Made by a program: the position numbers and the translations under genes. This document shows positions 4,827 through 6,200 of a stretch of DNA of 6,200 nt, in pieces. Source of the stretch: Candidatus Solibacter sp. (GTDB taxonomy: Bacteria; Acidobacteriota; Terriglobia; Bryobacterales; Bryobacteraceae); contig JADGNT010000323.1 in NCBI GenBank assembly GCA_017883345.1, positions 1 through 6,200 of the forward strand. The letters are read 5' to 3'. The stretch's first letter is position 1. Each line of letters begins with the position of its first letter. The notes under the pieces are model-generated. The model worked only from the letters and a program-made list of their open reading frames with translations, did not search any database and was not told where the DNA came from.

Positions 4827-6200
4827 GTGAAGAGCAAGTGGAAGATTCTAATTGGCGTGTTGGTGATCGCGGTTTTAGGAATCGGGGTTTATGCCAGCAC
4901 GGTTTATAGCAAGAAGGGCTTGGTCACGGTGCAGACCGGGAGCGTCGTGCGCCAGGATCTGACCAGTCTCGTCACTGCATCCGGCGAAATTAAGCCTAAG
5001 AATTACATCAACATCGGCGCCAATGCCATGGGCGAGATCCGGGAACTCCTGGTCAAGGAAGGCGACCGGGTTCGCAAAGGCCAACTGCTGGCGCGCATTG
5101 AAAACGTGCAACCGGAAGCCGATGTGGCAGCGCAGCAGGCGACGCTCAACTCGGCCGAAGCCGATTCCAGCGCCAGCGAATCCGCCGTCAAAGCCGCCGA
5201 TGAGAACATCCGCACCATGCAGGCCATGCTCGATAAGGACAAGTCCGATCTGGAGCGGGCCAAAGCCGAATACGACCGCAGCCAGGCGCTGTTCAACGAG
5301 CACCTGCTGGCCAAACAGGATTTCGACCTGCGGAAATACACCTACGAGGCGCAACTGGCCACGGTGAAGCAGAGCGAGATGCGCCTGATTCAGTCTCGCG
5401 CCCAGCGGGACCAGACGGTGGCGCAGTTGACATCTTCCCAGAAACGCATCGCCCAGTCTCGCGCCGGCCTGGTGCGCTTCACTGACATCCTGCAGAAACA
5501 CAATTCCTACGCGCCGCTGGATGGCGTGGTAACCAACCTGCCGGTGCGCGTCGGGGAAACCGTGGTGCCGGGCATACAGAGCTCCGCCGGCAGCACCATG
5601 ATGACCATCGCCGACATGTCGCTGATCACCGCGGAAGTCAAGGTGGATGAGACAGATATCGTCAATGTGAAGCTCGACCAGACCGCCGATATCACGATCG
5701 ATGCGATTCCCAACAAGACATTTAAGGGTCACGTGATCGAGATCGGCAACACGGCCATCCTGCGGTCCACCGGTGTGGCGGCCAGCCAGAGCGCGATTTC
5801 CAGCCAGGAAGCCAAGGACTTCAAGGTGGTGGTCGCCATGGACAATCCGCCGGACGAAATTCGCCCCGGACTTTCTTGCACGTCAAAGATAACCACAGCC
5901 ACCCGCAAAAACGTCCTAAGTATACCGATCCAGGCCCTCACCGTACGTCAGAAGGGGCAACTGGAGCCGAAACCGGCCAATGGAAAGGCTGTGCAAGCCG
6001 CGGCCACCAAGCCGGATCCGGTTGCGGAGAAGGCAAAGAAGGAAGAAATACAGGGCGTTTTCGTCGTTTCGGGCGGGAAGGCGGTTTTCAAGAAGGTCGA
6101 AACCGGGGTTACCGGAGCCACCGATATTGAGGTGGTCAGCGGTCTCGCCGAGGGCGATCAGATTGTCACCGGCACCTACCAGGTGATTCGCACCATCCTC
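4827..6200 (+). CDS. HlyD/MacA-type periplasmic adaptor subunit of an efflux or export system (3' end outside window)
   Basis: The frame is open for 458 codons from GTG at 4827 to the window edge with no stop, so the C terminus is missing. Adaptors of this type bridge an inner-membrane ABC or RND transporter and an outer-membrane TolC-like channel. Residues about 7-23 form an N-terminal membrane anchor; no lipobox is seen. The first half of the biotinyl-lipoyl-like domain is at about 69-92 (GEIRELLVKEGDRVRKGQLL) and the second at about 228-249 (YAPLDGVVTNLPVRVGETVV). Between them, about 93-227 form a long alpha-helical hairpin rich in Ala, Gln, Glu and Ser. A beta-barrel domain follows (about 265-372), ending in the conserved RPGLSCTSKI stretch (346-355), then a membrane-proximal part. 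An A/K/P/E-rich stretch (376-408) interrupts that part. MacA-like is more likely than RND type given the anchor, but the partner genes lie to the right, out of view. Confidence 0.88.
   Translation, partial: MKSKWKILIGVLVIAVLGIGVYASTVYSKKGLVTVQTGSVVRQDLTSLVTASGEIKPKNYINIGANAMGEIRELLVKEGDRVRKGQLLARIENVQPEADVAAQQATLNSAEADSSASESAVKAADENIRTMQAMLDKDKSDLERAKAEYDRSQALFNEHLLAKQDFDLRKYTYEAQLATVKQSEMRLIQSRAQRDQTVAQLTSSQKRIAQSRAGLVRFTDILQKHNSYAPLDGVVTNLPVRVGETVVPGIQSSAGSTMMTIADMSLITAEVKVDETDIVNVKLDQTADITIDAIPNKTFKGHVIEIGNTAILRSTGVAASQSAISSQEAKDFKVVVAMDNPPDEIRPGLSCTSKITTATRKNVLSIPIQALTVRQKGQLEPKPANGKAVQAAATKPDPVAEKAKKEEIQGVFVVSGGKAVFKKVETGVTGATDIEVVSGLAEGDQIVTGTYQVIRTIL

Noticed and set aside
4875..5732. 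Minus-strand open frame of 285 codons opposite the adaptor gene
   Set aside because: Antisense to a clear HlyD-type reading frame with its own ribosome binding site; no conserved motif seen.
1..6200. CRISPR array, tRNA, rRNA or intact transposase
   Set aside because: I saw no regularly spaced repeats, no tRNA-like cloverleaf or rRNA sequence, and no transposase or integrase reading frame on either strand.

Overview
The window is a GC-rich bacterial chromosome segment with tightly packed genes. The gene families, the type of AccA, a small cysteine-bearing membrane protein and repeats carrying GGGGACAG motifs fit an Acidobacteriota-like organism (Solibacter/Bryobacter type). That assignment is inference from style and recall, not from a search. 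Six of the seven gene starts that can be judged are GTG or TTG; only vapC uses ATG.

Left part (1-2862): the C-terminal part of a YgfZ-type folate-binding protein (+) converges on a two-gene minus-strand operon. The 160-bp gap between them is almost filled by an element with perfect 34-bp inverted arms, similar in layout to a REPIN or a small non-autonomous element. The minus-strand operon reads from about 2795 down to 731. It encodes a fusion of assimilatory APS reductase (CysH type, 4Fe-4S) and APS kinase (CysC), followed with a 26-bp overlap by a PHP-domain phosphoesterase. Relatives of the PHP protein hydrolyse 3',5'-bisphosphonucleotides. The pair may therefore form a sulfur-assimilation unit: one polypeptide acts on APS in two ways, and its partner may clear the pAp left after PAPS is used.

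Middle part (2796-3968): a 67-bp divergent spacer carries a second GGGGACAG-type repeat and candidate promoters for both sides. To the right lies accA, the carboxyltransferase alpha subunit of acetyl-CoA carboxylase, with a short N terminus. A small single-pass membrane protein with four cysteines follows, overlapping accA by 4 bp.

Right part (3969-6200): a VapBC-type toxin-antitoxin pair (ribbon-helix-helix antitoxin, PIN toxin with all four acidic residues) has a palindrome inside its apparent promoter and may give a leaderless transcript. After a 158-bp gap comes a HlyD/MacA-type periplasmic adaptor. It is open to the right edge of the window and was probably followed by ABC or RND transporter genes.
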